A stretch of DNA of 64,000 bases, from positions 18,655,278-18,719,277 of the forward strand of contig CM033110.1 of NCBI GenBank assembly GCA_019321725.1, in the 5' to 3' direction. The position numbers and the translations under genes were made by a program. This document shows positions 23,851 through 37,694 of this stretch, one piece after another; positions within the stretch are counted from its first letter, which is position 1; every line of letters starts with the position of its first letter. The notes beneath the pieces were generated by a model. That model was not told the DNA's origin, searched no databases, and worked only from the letters and a program-made list of their open reading frames with translations. The stretch is from Paulownia fortunei (taxonomy: Eukaryota > Streptophyta > Magnoliopsida > Lamiales > Paulowniaceae).

Positions 23851-26800
23851 AATGAGAGAGCACTTTGATTAGTTATATGGTGTTTGCTTTTTGGGCTTAT
23901 TTAAAAAGGGGATGTCCTAGAGGAATGATTGATTGAGTTTTTATCGTCGAGGATAACCCCAATATGCCCACAAGAAACCATTTAAATAAATATTAAAAAA
24001 CACATATAACACATAGTGATGGGGTTAAAAAGGTTTTCTTCTTTAGCCTTAGATATGCTTTTATATCATGTATAATGATTGTTTGATTCTTCTTGCCTTT
24101 CCCCCCCAACTCAATCACTTAAATAATTCCTTTGGCCCTTGGCTTTCAGTTTGACGAATAGGGCAGACAGGCAGCTGGGCAATTGAAAAAAAAAAAAAAA
24201 CATTTTCTTACCAGAAAAAAATATATATATATATATATATATAAAATTGCCTTTTCAATTCTTGGCCACCCATCATCCTGCCTACACCAGTCTGGACTCT
24301 GCTTTGTCCATTACCACTCTTTTTTTTATGTTTTTTCCTTTCTTAACCTAATTTTCACTCAACCCTTTTGACTTAAAATTGGGCTCTTTGCACATGTTGA
24401 AAATTTGTGGCTGCCCTTGGATCCTAACATGATTAAAAAGAAAAGTTATAAGGTGGTATGTTATAATTGGCATATCAATTAGTTATTCCAAATTAATTAT
24501 TTTGTGTACTATATGCATATGGTCCCATATGTAATATATTAAAAAATAATTAATTTGATTATAGTTTTCATATGCACGCAGGGTATGTGTTAAAATAATC
24601 CGCCACACGTTTAATTTAACTTGTTTAAATGACATTAAATGGCATCACTCTATGATCTGGAGACAAATGATTCTTGGCCGATCAGAAATACCTAAGGACA
24701 AGCAGTCCAATATTTGATCATACACACAAAAGAAAAAAGAAAAAAGAAAAAAAACGACAGCAAAAGATTACAAAATGCAGCACTGAGAAATTGAAAAACT
24801 TATCACTAATGAAGTGATCAATGTTAGATTGGAGAATTATGACAAAGTGGAAGACAGAAACAAACAGAAGCACTAAAACCAGAACTGCAATATAAATGAA
24901 GCTTATTGCTTTGTCATCTTGTTTGTAAAGTACTATATTTTTTACTTTTAATTACCTAAGTATCTATGTATTGACCTGCCATTTTGTTCCATACATTGAA
25001 TATGATAAGTCAAAAACAAATTAAGTGTAACAACAAGGCCTAATCAATAAAAAATCACCCACGTAAGCGCAATTAAGTTGAGATTAATGCACAAGATATG
25101 ATAGTATATATCGACAAGGGTAGCTGATCTGGTTACAGTACTATCACTATGTAATTTTGTGGAGTATTTTGTTATTCAAATCGAGACAAAAAGCATCTTC
25201 GATGTGTATGAAAATGTTCCCTATGTCCGTATTAGGGTTTTGAAGCACATATACCATGTTTTATTGGTAAGCAAGTTGCATTATGTTAATTCTTTAATTT
25301 TGATAATTAGAGACAAAAATGAGAATCAAAACTGGTATAGGCTGCAGTCTTTGTATATATGTATTTATTCAGCTAATGTCTATTATAAGACTTTTTTAAT
25401 TCTTAAACATTAGATAGTTTGGATTTAGCGAGAAAAATAAAAATTTTACAAGTAAGACGTAGTATCTGGTCATTTCAAGTGAAAAATATATTTTTTATAT
25501 TTTAATTATTAAAATTTAAAATCCGAACATAATTTATTGAGTAACGAAAACGTCAGAGAAAGTCGCTTTATATACTCTCATTTGATTATCTTTATTTTTT
25601 GGTTATTCGATTTTCTATTGTATATGTAAATAAATAAATAAATCTTAATTTATTTGTTCGTTTCTTTCAACAAACAAATAAATAATACTAATACATACTA
25701 GCTTATATCTATATTATTTCTGCTGTATGCCATATTATATCTTCTATTTTTCAGTTCTTTGATCAACCCTCCAACTGTTGTATAAGTGAATCTGAAAATC
25801 AAGAAATCGTCACAAATTCAATGCGAAATAAAGAAGTTTTTAATGCTGCGATTTTGACTTAATTGGAAGAAATCTGATATTGATTGTTATATTAAAATTT
25901 AGAATAATTTAATATAAATGTCACCATTGGAATAATTATTTGTCTGGTCTGGTGCGTATGTTTAGGCGCACAAAAGCATGATGCAGAAATATTAAATAAC
26001 ACTTAAGAGATAGGTTAAAAGTATTCTACTTAGTGCTTAATAGCTTTGAAAAACAGCAATATTTTAACTAGTTGACTGGTATATAATTAAATAATAATAT
26101 CTTAGCGCTGGGATGAAGTTCAAATTTTTAATATTTTTAGCCAGATTGAATTTTTTAGAATAACTAGTAATGGTAATGAGATATTTTCAGTGGTATGAAA
26201 AAAAATTATTATTTTTAACGAATAAAATTTTAAAATTTATTAAATTTTTATATAATATATAAGCTTATATAAACTTGAAGCAGCGGTGCCCCTCTTTCCC
26301 TCTGTCTTTGCTTAGGGTGATCAAGATCCAAACAAAATATTGAGGTAAGATTTTTTTTAATTTATTTATTTTTATATAAGGAGAAATGTTAAGTATACTT
26401 ATAAATGTAATATTATTTTGTATGAAATATGATCTTAAATGATGATCACAACTACTACTGAATAACGTAAAAATTGTATGCAAGTGATTTAGTCCAAAAT
26501 TAAAATAATTAATCACACTTAGGTGTGTTTAGGGTTTTCCATAAATTAACAAAGCCGCCATGAGTGTGGGACTTTTTATTAATAATATTGGGCGCCCACA
26601 TTCACATAAAAGAAATTATCCTAAGATAATGATTAGACGTTTGCCTTTTCGAATTTGGTTTATACGTATCTTTGCACGAGCGGAAGTTAGTGGCCAAAAG
26701 TTGAAGAAATATAATACTGATCCAAACCAAATCTCACATATCCTCTTTTCTTTCATCTTTGCCCTCTCTATAAAGTGGGAATTTCCAACTATTTATTTGA

Positions 26801-27046
26801 GTATTTAAATGGGTTTGTCAATTATTGAATATATACATAATAATTTTATAAAATAAAGATATTCACATCATATATATATATATGTATATATAATGGCTAT
26901 ATATTTATTTAGGTAGTATTCAAAAAAACGATATCTCATAAGTTATATTGTTAAAATTAATTTTTTTATTGGGATTAAAAGGTAAGGAGAGACAATTGTG
27001 ACCCTTTGAGTATATCCATAAAAGAGTACTTACCTCTATGGCAAAG

Positions 27047-27159
27047 ATATTCGGATTGATCATAACAACCACTCTTGAGTGTAATCATAAGAGTTCAAAT
27101 TCCCAACATATTCGGATTGAACATAACCACCCTTCTTGAGTGTAACGATGGGAGTTCAA
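27047..27159. repeat. Imperfect tandem duplication, about 61-bp period
   Basis: The order ATATTCGGATTGA, CATAAC, CTTGAGTGTAA, GAGTTCAAA occurs at 27,047-27,099 and again at 27,108-27,159 with a few substitutions and small indels. Confidence 0.65.
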
Positions 27160-27943
27160 AACACTACGGAATGTGGGAGCGTAATAATAAGAGTCTCTTA
27201 CAATATATAATGTGCAAATTAAATCATAGTTATTGTTTAAATAGTGAATCAATCGTCATAATTCAACTAAAATGACAATCAAATTGAAATCCCTCCATTA
27301 ACTAATTCGCATTTTACGATTGCAAACAGCTCAAACTCGTGAGCTCCTTATGAGAAGTAATGTGTCAGAATAATTGCATTAGTATCTCGGTGAAAATTAC
27401 TTATCTTATTTACGTAGATGTCTTATTCCTTCCATCCCAAATTAAATGATCTTATTCTTTTTTGAAAAGTGAATTTTTTTTTAAAAAAAAAATTATAATA
27501 TCGCTTGAAATAATTATGTGATGCTACTCAAAATTCCAACACTATTTTTAAGGGTAAAATTGTAAAAATATTCAAAAATTGTATATTTTTCAACTCATCC
27601 AAAACAAAAAAATAGTATATTCCAACCCAAATTTTCAGTTGTTTTTTGCACACTTTGTATGTGACCGAGCACGTAAATAATATAGGAGTTAATAAGGTAT
27701 GGATTATTATTTTATAATTACTCAGAAATGACCTACGAAATTCAACTTTGAAACTTAATTTTAAATTAAGGATAATGATCTAGTGTTTGATTAAATAAGC
27801 ACGCTGAAATGATGGTCACTCATCATATTTACCTTAACCACCTACCCCACCACCAAAGATTACACCCTTTAGTTTAAGTGTTTGACAAATATCAACCATT
27901 TCTTAATCAAACTTTGTAGTACGAATCAACAATAATTTTATAT

Positions 27944-27974
<31 letters not shown>

Positions 27975-29123
27975 GTGTTTCTTTGGTACTTCGCTAAAGA
28001 CAACTTTCCTTGGAAAAGAATTAACGAACCTAAACTTTCATAGTGATCTGGGAGTCCTTTATATATATCTAGATATAAAAAGTAAAATAAAATAAAATCA
28101 AGTGGGAGAATAATGCTTCATATTTGAAAGGACACCCTCGTGCAATATTAATAGTAAAATATAAAGAGGGTTCCATGTTGCACATGCTCTATGGGATAAA
28201 AGATCAATATGCAATTCAACTTGATCACCTACACTCATAAAGTTTTACAAAGATTGTGAGTTAAAAGGTTGAGTAAATGGGTTGAAATTTATGATTTTTC
28301 CAAACTTTTAATAAATCACATTCTTAAATTTCATAATTAAATCAAGTCTGAATTAGAATTCGTATGTAAATAAATATATTACAACGTTTGTAAGTTGTAA
28401 TTTGTGTAGAAATATAGATCGTTAATTAATTGTCTAAAAAAATGCTAATTAACATATACAAATATTGTGAAAATGACTTGAAAAGTTCAAAATAAATGTG
28501 TCTTTTGAATATACACTTATTTATTAACAACCACAATAATTTAAAAATAACTCTTAATAATCTATATAATAAACATATTTTGGTCCAAATAATTGCACAA
28601 CAAATACTACAATACTTCTTATTCTTCTTTTGAAGTTTTTTCATTATCGAAACATTTTCTAGGAAATTTTAACGATAATTTTCAGAAATGTTGTTTGTAA
28701 ATTGTACTTGATTTTATTGTATCCCTAAAGATGTGATTTTTATCGTATTAAACCTATTGAATAAAACACAAATTACGACAGATAATACAAAATGATCGCG
28801 CATAACATAAGCACACATCACATGAAAAATTATTGTAGAATATTATCAACATGAGGAATGATGATACTAGGGTAGGCTCTTCTGGCCCATTAATTTGTCA
28901 TGGGTCATTAGATAATGGGCATTTAGTCCTAGATTGGGTAGGGTAGTGTCCATTAGTGAGTGTCAAGAAGAAGCATATTTCAAGACATCAACACTAATTT
29001 TTTTTTAATAATTCAAATATTTACGTTTCACTTCATTAAACATCAATACTAAATCTCAATCAATAAATTAGTGGAGAAAGACTCTATCAAGGAAACAAGT
29101 TTTCATATTTCTCTTCACGTTAG

Positions 29124-29128
<5 letters not shown>

Positions 29129-29204
<76 letters not shown>
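29129..29204. repeat. Perfect (CT)n microsatellite, about 38 units
   Basis: An uninterrupted run of CT dinucleotides about 76 bp long, the longest perfect dinucleotide repeat in the window. It lies in AT-rich intergenic sequence with no gene start nearby. Confidence 0.97.
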
Positions 29205-29209
<5 letters not shown>

Positions 29210-32200
29210 ATGTAGAGAACATATCGAATATGTTAATATAATCATGTCTTAAATATCACTAAGAAAAATAGTAATACTCCTTTTTCTTTTTGGGTACTTG
29301 GAATCAATCAATTTGGATCTCAACTTTTTGATATTTGAAACCTGTCGGCCATAATGATTTCTAATTCGTCTACATATTTTTCCCCTCCACTCCCCATCCC
29401 TTTGTATTGACCTTTTTTTTTTCAATCCACACACGATACTTACATAAAAATTCAAAATCATTGGAAAATTAGGTTGATTGGATGAAATATTTGCATGAAT
29501 CGAATGTAGTACACTTAGAATTCATTTTATCTGTAAGGGAAGTCGTAATAGATAGTTGAATCATAATTAATCAAGCAATTAAATTATTTTAACTCATAGT
29601 AGATAATAGGCTCGATAAAATTTTTCATATTCAATTGACAATTTATCAAGTTTATATCCCCAAAATAGCACTATCCAACAAGTAAAATCATAACTACTAA
29701 AATATGAAATTGTAAAGGAGCACTTGAAAACAGAATTATTCTTCCCAAAATGTTGTCCTTTTCTTCCAAAATGATAATTTGGATATTTATATTTATTATC
29801 TCACTTAATCATCAAATTCAAATAAAAAATTGATATCCTACTTAAAAATTTTAAATTTCAATTTTGCAATCCAAAATTAGACAAATTATACTATTTATAA
29901 ACAGTACGATCCTATATTATTTAATTAATCTCACCAATCACGTTCATACATCAAACGAAAGCCTTAAGCTATTCCCAATATTGAACAGCGTCAACAGTCA
30001 ACCGAATGTATTACCCATTCCATTGTAAAATGTCCCGTCGGCCAGCAGCAAATGTCAACTTCTAGTAAAATTAGTAATCATTACCAAAAGAATAAGCACT
30101 CTATAGTCCAAAGACTCCAAAAACAAGCAACGTACGAGATCCGTTGACACTAATGTCCTAATGGTCAAGCTGACTAAGTCTCCACACAGTGACAGAGCAT
30201 TACTTTGTGTGTGTGTGTGTGTGAAAAGGGGTTTTTAAGTCAAGACTCAGCAATTGGAGAATTTAAGACGATATGTCTGGGATAAAATGTACTAGTACTA
30301 TTGTAGGCTAAAATATATCATCCATGGAAGCATAGTGACGCATGAGTCGCCACTTAAGGTATCAGCCACCAGGTGTAGTGCACTGCCCTTTATTTTCGGG
30401 CAAAGTCAACCAAGTATCGCTCGCCATTTTCCTCCCATTTTCTTCAACAATTTCAGTGTTTTCTTCTGTTCTAATAATTCTATTCTTGACATACTTAACA
30501 CTCTCCCATTTCCAAACATGGATCCTAACTCCTCTTCCATTAAATTTATCAGACTTATTTCCTATGATATGCATGATCAATACATTACAAATGATTGATT
30601 CTTCTCGAGTAGATCTTTACAACAAGGGTCTTCTTAAAACATATTCTACTTCACAACACAAATTATTAAAAAAGAAAAAGAAAAAGAAAAAAGACAGAGA
30701 CGGGTATCAGTGTAGTGCGCAAAGAAAGCAAGTGATCCACCCTGTTGCCATGCAAAAAACTTTGCACCATTGAAATTACAACTAAAAGCTGGTGGAAGAG
30801 ATCTTGTTGTGGATATCGATCTGTTGGGACGTTGGTGGGTTTGACGAGAGATGACAAAACAAGCTTGGCATGATGTTCTGGCTATGTATCACCATCAAAT
30901 TTCTTCGCAAAAGGTGGCCAAGTTGCGCGAGCACTACAAAATCTACAACAGCTGACCATGGGAAACAGGAAATTCTAGCCATTATGAAAATGGAGGAGAC
31001 ACATGGTCTTGGGTTATTACATACAGTGTGCGTGGGCGTAATTTGTCAGTTAATGGATACTCAACTACTGTATTTTTGTCTCTTTTACCATGAGGATAAG
31101 ACAATGCCCATGGAAAAGCTTTAAGTCAATCTCAAACATATAAGTGTACGTTCAGTCAATTCTATGAAGCTTAAACACCTAGAGACCAACATTTGAAATG
31201 AAAAACGAAAAAGAAAAATGTTCTTCCAACAAACAAGAGTTAGAACCTGCAAGAGAGGCATGACTCATACTAGCATTAGACAAACAAATTTTTGGGTATT
31301 TAATCCACTAATCATCCCATCCTGTACAGTAAAAAATTCACCACCTCCAATGAAAAAGATAGTTATTGCACCTAATAGAGCCTGCTGAGACGACAAGCAG
31401 ATTAAAGGACGTAGTAGTACTGAGCTCAAGCAAACTCATTCTTTCAAAGTCATAAAAAAAACCAACAGGAGAATAAACATTAGACGCAAGAAACCAACTT
31501 CTAAAACTCCATGCTGATGACAAGTTGACTGTCAATCTAATTTGACCTCATTGCGGCAAATGTCATTATACAAGCCATCTTGCGTCTAGCAAACTAGTCC
31601 TCCGAAAAGGGCACGGAGTCAACCTCAATAGAAAGGGTCCGGGGAAGTACTTTCCGAATATATCATAATTGGAACTATTAAATATACCAAAACCAACTTT
31701 TCCAGTGACTATCTCAAGTAAAACAGCAGCTGTTTATACCAAAAAGCACGCGAATGTTCAGGCTTGTGAAATATAAATTAATATCTATAACCAAATCAAA
31801 TTGAACTAAGAAAAATAAAAAAGGCCTCCCATGTATATAAGTCAAAAATCATCATCAATCGAATGACCACAAGGATCTAAAGCAGAACCTTTCAAAGATT
31901 ATGCACTCAAATAATCCATCCACTCAACTAATCCTATCACGAGAAAAAGCTATTTATAGGTTGACAGAGATTGCAATAGATCCTACAGAATTCACGCCAC
32001 ATTATGCCCAAACATCTTATCTCCTTTCCTTTTTGAAAGCCACACCGTAAAAACTCAATGTGCATATTTTCAACCGTGTAAAATTGATCCCATCAATTAA
32101 TTGGATTAATTTAAGTCCCATTAATTGATGTTGTTGCTGTTCCAGTAGAAGCATTTGTCTGTCCCACGAGTGTATGCCAATAGTCAGAAACAGACCTAAC

Positions 32201-32639
32201 AGGAAAGATGAAATGATTGGGCATTAATACAAGCCTCATAACCCCAGTAAATATCAGAGGCCACAATATTATACTTGGTATTTGAGGTAATAATTCAGAG
32301 ATGCAGCAATGTGTGAAACCAAATTATCACCCTAAAAACTGCCGTGGTTATAACTACCCCCATTCGGAAACAGGGCACAGAAATAAACTCAAGTCAAGTT
32401 TTTCATTTACCTCTAAAACCATCTGCAACATGCTGATAGATCAACAACTAATCAAATCATATGAAACGCAACAAACATATAGTACAACAATATTGAGCAC
32501 CAATATTGATAAGAACCACGTTGCCTTATGTTCTAGTATGAGCCTTGCTAAGTATAATCGTTTCGCTGATATAAGACTTCTGATAGGGAACTGGGGAAGC
32601 ATTAATATTTGGATATGCTCCACTATAACTCTGATAGAC

Positions 32640-32790
32640 CTGGTTGACAATAGTTATTGGGTCCATCAGAAGAAGTGGGAGTCTGATACATATTTTGCGT
32701 AGCATAGAAACTTGGTTGAGGATAGTTATTAAGTCCAGCAGAAGAGGCAGGTGACTGATGCATATTTTGTGAAGCATTGAAAGGCTCCAA
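32640..32790 (-). repeat. Tandem duplication inside the C-terminal exon of the KH pseudogene
   Basis: In translation, two adjacent ~24-residue units share QNM-(H/Y)-Q-(S/T)-P-(A/T)-SS and NNY-x-QP. The matching DNA units are about 72 bp. Repeats of this kind near the C-terminus also occur in intact relatives, so this is probably inherited rather than new. Confidence 0.6.
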
Positions 32791-34794
32791 AGCAACAAAA
32801 TCAAAAGGAGTTGAATATGGATCCTGGAGTTTCATCCTTGTTCCAGCAAACTAACATTTACAAAGAAAAATATTAGAATGTCATACGTGAAGCGTTGAAG
32901 CAAAACTATTTAAAAATAAAAGTTCGAACCAAAAGAATTTCAGAGTATTATATAAGCAACAAAGCAGCAGCAGCTGCCTAATTCCTGTCCAAGGAAACAT
33001 ATTACTGCCACAAACAAGTAAAAGATATTCTTCAACATATTAATAATCAAATTCCAATTCAAGTATTAATTTCAGATGACAAGCATGCAGCACTTGAAAG
33101 AATGGTTTTGGCAAGAAAAAAGTACCCATGGACCTGATAACAGTCTGATTGATAAAGACAAAAGCTAACCGAAACAAAGACTCGGTGGTGTTCCTTCCAC
33201 TCTTGGTCAAACTCACAATTTTTCCTTGCAGAATCTCTTATTAATTTATTTAACTTCAGAAAAAAGATACCAAAAAAAAAGATGGCAAGAGTTGTATCAA
33301 ATACCACTATTGTAATCTTTTAACCAAAAAACAGTTATGCGTTCGTTTAAAAAGTCAAACTAAACCATGCAACCTTGATGGAATGGTAGAAATGGAATCA
33401 AGAATTTCCATCAAATCCCACATGTAATAAATGAATGCCCAGAAATTACATAGTTAAAAATCCTTTTTGTGTGAATTGTCCAAATGGTTAATTTTTTACA
33501 ATTAATTGTTTTAGCCAAATGGAATATTTTCAATACGATTAATCTTTACAGCATAAGCATGTGTCAATCAGTATAGGAAAATTAAAATCACATCAACTAA
33601 ACAGAGAATAACTACCTAAACAGAGTGCCTTCTGTTGTGGTAAGAGCAACAATATATGTCAAGAATAAACTGTGGCTTCAGAAAAAGACTAGAGCTGGCA
33701 CCTATATCACATTCTACTTAGAAGGAGGTAAAGATTTTGACTAAGCCATTTTAATCTAAGTATTGATAAATTAACAGAAAATGGGAGTAAGTTATCGCCA
33801 TTGCCAAACCAAATTAGTTCAATTTGACACCCTCTTCTAATCAACAATTTAAATCAAGAAATGGTTCCACTTCTCCCCAACCTCACTTTCCCAACTTCCT
33901 CAAGAATCTGCAAGTCATTGCTGCTGAACTCCTAGAAAAACTTCTATTTCCATTTTATATTTCGACAGACGTAGACCAAATCTATCTTTGCTTGTGGGTA
34001 TGTGCAGTGTTTGAGTGTATACTAGCAAACCAGTTCCAAGCACGCATTATAAGTAGATAATGAGAAAAGTTTTGCAAACTTCTACTTTCAATTTGTTTGG
34101 AATTGATCTCTTTCCTGCAAACCATAATTCAGTTAATATATGCATCAAAGTAAAGAGAATAAACAAGAATCAGAGACAGGTTAGGCAACATAAGAGGGTT
34201 ACTTCAGTTGTCACTCAAAAGTATATTCAGGAAGAAACATTAGGGTGAAAGGAAAATAGCCAAGGAAATAAAAGACCAAGAAGGGGGAGGGAGAGAGAGA
34301 GACATTCTGTCATATACATTGCATATCTGCTCCATGTCCCAATAATATGCACTTTAAATATCAAATACTAAGTGAATGCTGTCCTCAACCTAAGGATATA
34401 CAGCTCAGAAGATTAACATTGCAATACTGTAGTACTACATGCTGCAACCAAAACTCACAGGCCACAGATCTTGGCAAGGAACTTTCATAAACAGGATATT
34501 GAACAGATAATTGATACCTTTAAATGTTCATATCTTCCAGAGCTTCCAACTCTGATGGTACTTGATGGGGGGAGGCCATCACCACGAAAATTTCCTGCAG
34601 GACCAAATCGTTGGACTGTCCCATCAGGACCAGGTTCGCACTTGCATAGCGAAGACACCTTGTTGTAAGTCTTGATGCAATCTCTGATAGGACGGACATC
34701 TTTAGCAACCCCAAAACTTCCAGTTATCTAACAATCAAAACATGAGCAAGCATTCAAATGAGTATATTTTGATTAGGCTCCTATTTGCACAATT

Positions 34795-35052
34795 AAAAAT
34801 CAGCACATAAAGATATCACCTGCACAAGCTCTTCATCTTCTGTTGCGCAGGGTTGACTTATGCGAAAGTCCACCCCGAGTGTACAGAAGCTCGCTTACCG
34901 AATTTACCTAAAGGCTGAACCAGGGGGAAGGCCGGTCTCTCCCAGGATTAGTCCGGGGCCAAAGGCTTCCGGGAATCTGGATTATCAAAAAAAAAAAAAA
35001 AATCAGCACGTAAAGATATCACCTGCACAAGCTCTTCATCTTCTGTTGCGCA
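34795..35052 (+). mobile_element. SINE-like retroelement flanked by a ~50-bp direct duplication
   Basis: A 50-bp segment (34,800-34,849) is repeated at 35,003-35,052 with one mismatch (A at 34,807 versus G at 35,010). Between them lies ~150 bp (34,850-35,000), much richer in GC than its surroundings, ending GGATTATC plus a poly(A) run. The body contains CAGGATTAGTCCGGGG, which resembles the 3' segment shared by several angiosperm SINE families. This fits poly(A)-primed retrotransposition with an unusually long target duplication. Its 5' part has no clear tRNA box A/B that I can point to, so the SINE label is tentative. The duplicated target includes the end of the KH4 exon and its splice donor. 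Confidence 0.65.
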
Positions 35053-37694
35053 TTTGGGCTTGTCTTCCGTGGAAGAAACACATATATTTGCATGTGTTCT
35101 CCTCCTCATCTCATTGATGACAAGACCTCCTTGTCCAAGAATGCAGCCAACCTTACTTAATGGAACAAGAAGTCTTGTTGTAATGCTCCCTTCATCAGAA
35201 TATTCACTAGTTTTATTTTGAAGATGAAGAACAGCATTTATAGTTTGTAACACTTGATCCGAAATAGCCTGAAATAATAGTCAGCTCAGCAACAGACAAT
35301 AATAAGCTAATAGAAATTAGTCCAAGCAAGTAGGAGAAAAAGCAACCTCAAATGAAGTGACATAAATTACTCTTTCACCCAACTCTCTAGACACATTTTC
35401 AACATGGATACTAGCTCCTGTTTCCTGCTGCAAGTGCCTGGCATTCAATCCACCCTTGCCAATCACACCACCAATCTTTTCAGCAGAGCAGAGTATTTTC
35501 ATAGTGAACAAACTTGGAGCTTCCCGATCACGTGGAGAAGCAACACCATCAAAAACTTCAGCACCAAGTCCAGACTGCTGGATCCCATATCATCCCTTCC
35601 ATTGCATAGGTGGGAACTGTGGGCATCAGTAGTGCGTTCCAACCAACTGAAGCAAGCATGTTTCTCGCTGGAGGGCCAGGAGGGTGAAATCCTTGACTAG
35701 CAGAGTGAGTGAAAAACTTAAATGAGGTTTATCCTTTCATGTATTCTGATGCAAAAGAGTTGATACTTCATGGAGAGCTATTTTGCCATGCTGGCTTACC
35801 TGATATCTACAATATGGAAAATCAGTATCACAAATTTATTTCCTCATGATGAAAACCAGACACAAATACTTTTACGAGTACATACTGTAACTTAACCGCA
35901 GAAAGAAAACAGAAATGTCACCAAAGGTTGAAAGTTGCAACAAAAGGCATCACTACATTTGCAACAAGAGAAACTATAGAATAACCCAGAAGAAGCATAA
36001 AAAATTAATTGCACAAGTGAATCCAGATAAAATCTGTCAGAATTACACTTCTAAAAGCAATAACCAATCTAGTCTGAACATTTAAAATGCATCTATATTA
36101 AGATTTCACCAACAAAACCCTAGATAGCACAGACAAAGTTCAAACTCTAGAAGTCATGGAATGGAGAAGAAGCAGAGAAAAGTTAATGCCTTTCTACCAC
36201 CAATAACAAGGCGCTAGAACTATATATGCAGGAGGCAAGGACTTATTATATGTCTGGTAAAAATTAAATCTGAAAAAATAATTGGGAAAATCCTATGGGG
36301 GGAAGAGAAAGAAAGCGCAAACTTCACAGATTAGATAGATGTGAATATTTCAATATCCTACGAAGTTTATACTAACCAGATCCAATCCTGACAAACAGTT
36401 ATATACACAAGCAGTAATGCTCCATCATCTAACTTTATTTCCAGTTTTCAATTAGGGGAAGCAGAAGAAAGCAAAAAAGCAAAATCTCATACAGCAAAAG
36501 AAATAAATTAAGCAGTCAACATCATATACTTGATCGATTAGAGCCCAAGAAGAATAATGACCTACAAACGTACAATGGAGGCATATTCTAAGACCCTTCT
36601 TCCCCCATTTCCCTGCTTTTAATCTGTAATGCCAAATTAGTCTAAGGGCAAAAGGCTTGTGGATTTTGTTGTTGGAACAGAAATTAGTATTACTCCTGCA
36701 CTAGTACATTTTTATTCCCAAAGCTAAAATTTGAAAATTGAAAACAATAGCAACATTCTTAACCAGCAAAATGAACAAGGGAGTTATATCTACATAATGC
36801 TTCTAATCGCTAACAAAAGCTCCACATATCGAATTCAAGTCCTTCCACCAGAGCATTAATATAAGACAAAAGGAACTTGTTTGACATTTCATATCTCTTT
36901 TCCATAGTGTGTGTACACATGCACACAATCATACAAAACTATTCATGACTGCATCTAGAACAAAAGTTACTAAAAAATACATCCATAATTATTCTATGGC
37001 ATTAAAAATTACGTCAGGATTGTCCCTTTTCCATCCAATGCATGTTTTTTGGCCCAAAAAAGAGATATAAGTAATCATAAAGTGAAAAGGAAGGAAAATA
37101 ATTTACTTGCACCAATCCATCACTGCGCATAGCATATGCAGGAAGATGGTCTGTGGGAAAGACACAAGTGTTTGCACCAGTCTCACTGCATAATCTTTGA
37201 ATGACATCTCCTTTTCTTCGTAGAAGACATCCAACTGTATTGTTTGAAACAAGGAGGCATGCAGTGACCACAGAATCATCCTTATTGTCGTCTTCTGCTC
37301 CACCAAGATCTTCCTCAAAAATACTGTCATGAACTTTTGAGAGAGCATCTTGGGCTGCACAGTGTGGCTCCGTAGCTTCATCTCCTTTCACAGCCCTGCC
37401 ACCATTCTTGCTACTCTCTCATTTTGCTTGTTAGTAACTTCAACTTATAATCACCCTCTCATCTGAGCAAGGAACAGAGTACAAGACTGTAATCTTTGAT
37501 TGAGGCTCTTCTCTGAGACCTTTCACTATGTTACCACCTTTTTTAATGGCGCTACCAATCTTTTCGGATTGACAAAGAATACGATAAACAGTGTCTGACA
37601 AATGAGAGTTTTCAGAAGATTCTTCACCAACAGAAAGTTAGAGTAGAGCCCGGTGAGCCAATTAGCGGCGAGCTTTTATACTCTTGTAAAAATA

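Larger units (their letters stand above)
23870..32300. other. Intergenic region, no convincing gene
   Basis: Long AT-rich interval. It contains an (AT)n run at 24,220-24,242, an imperfect tandem repeat near 27.05-27.16 kb, AT repeats at 27,951-27,974, a long CT repeat at 29.13-29.20 kb and a short GT repeat near 30,204-30,222. From about 30.3 to 32.3 kb base composition is more balanced. That part may be 3' flanking remains of the KH pseudogene, but I could not match it to any protein. Confidence 0.55.
32526..37680 (-). pseudogene. Multi-KH-domain RNA-binding protein (HEN4-like) pseudogene, introns retained
   Basis: Remnants lie in gene order on the minus strand. KH1 (~37,440-37,660; EKIGSAIKKGGNIV, ending in a stop at 37,440-37,442). 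KH2 (to a donor at 37,107; VGCLLRRKGDVIQRL). Linker plus KH3 (35,347-35,806; GFHPPGPPARNML, then IGGVIGKGG). KH4 (35,023-35,268; VGCILGQGG, NEMRRRT). A following exon (34,518-34,727; EPGPDGTVQRFGPAG). The C-terminal exon (from 32,850; TRMKLQDPYS, then a 24-residue repeat rich in QNM, SS and NNY). Splice borders are mostly preserved, so this is a duplicated gene copy, not a retrocopy. Decay is clear: several stops in the linker, frameshifts after KH1, in the 34.5-kb exon and near 32,620, the first glycine of the KH2 GxxG changed to Arg, and no visible exon for the last GxxG. Intact relatives bind RNA in the nucleus during mRNA processing. Expression as a non-coding RNA remains possible. Confidence 0.75.

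Noticed and set aside
30335..30982. Cluster of ORFs on both strands
   Set aside because: No domain, no consistent splicing and no similarity I can name; could be 3' remains of a lost gene, but unsupported.
32300..32702. Plus-strand 133-codon ORF
   Set aside because: It is antisense to the C-terminal exon of the KH pseudogene, whose minus-strand reading gives recognisable family phrases.
35404..35700. Plus-strand 98-codon ORF
   Set aside because: Antisense to the KH3 segment of the pseudogene; no independent support.
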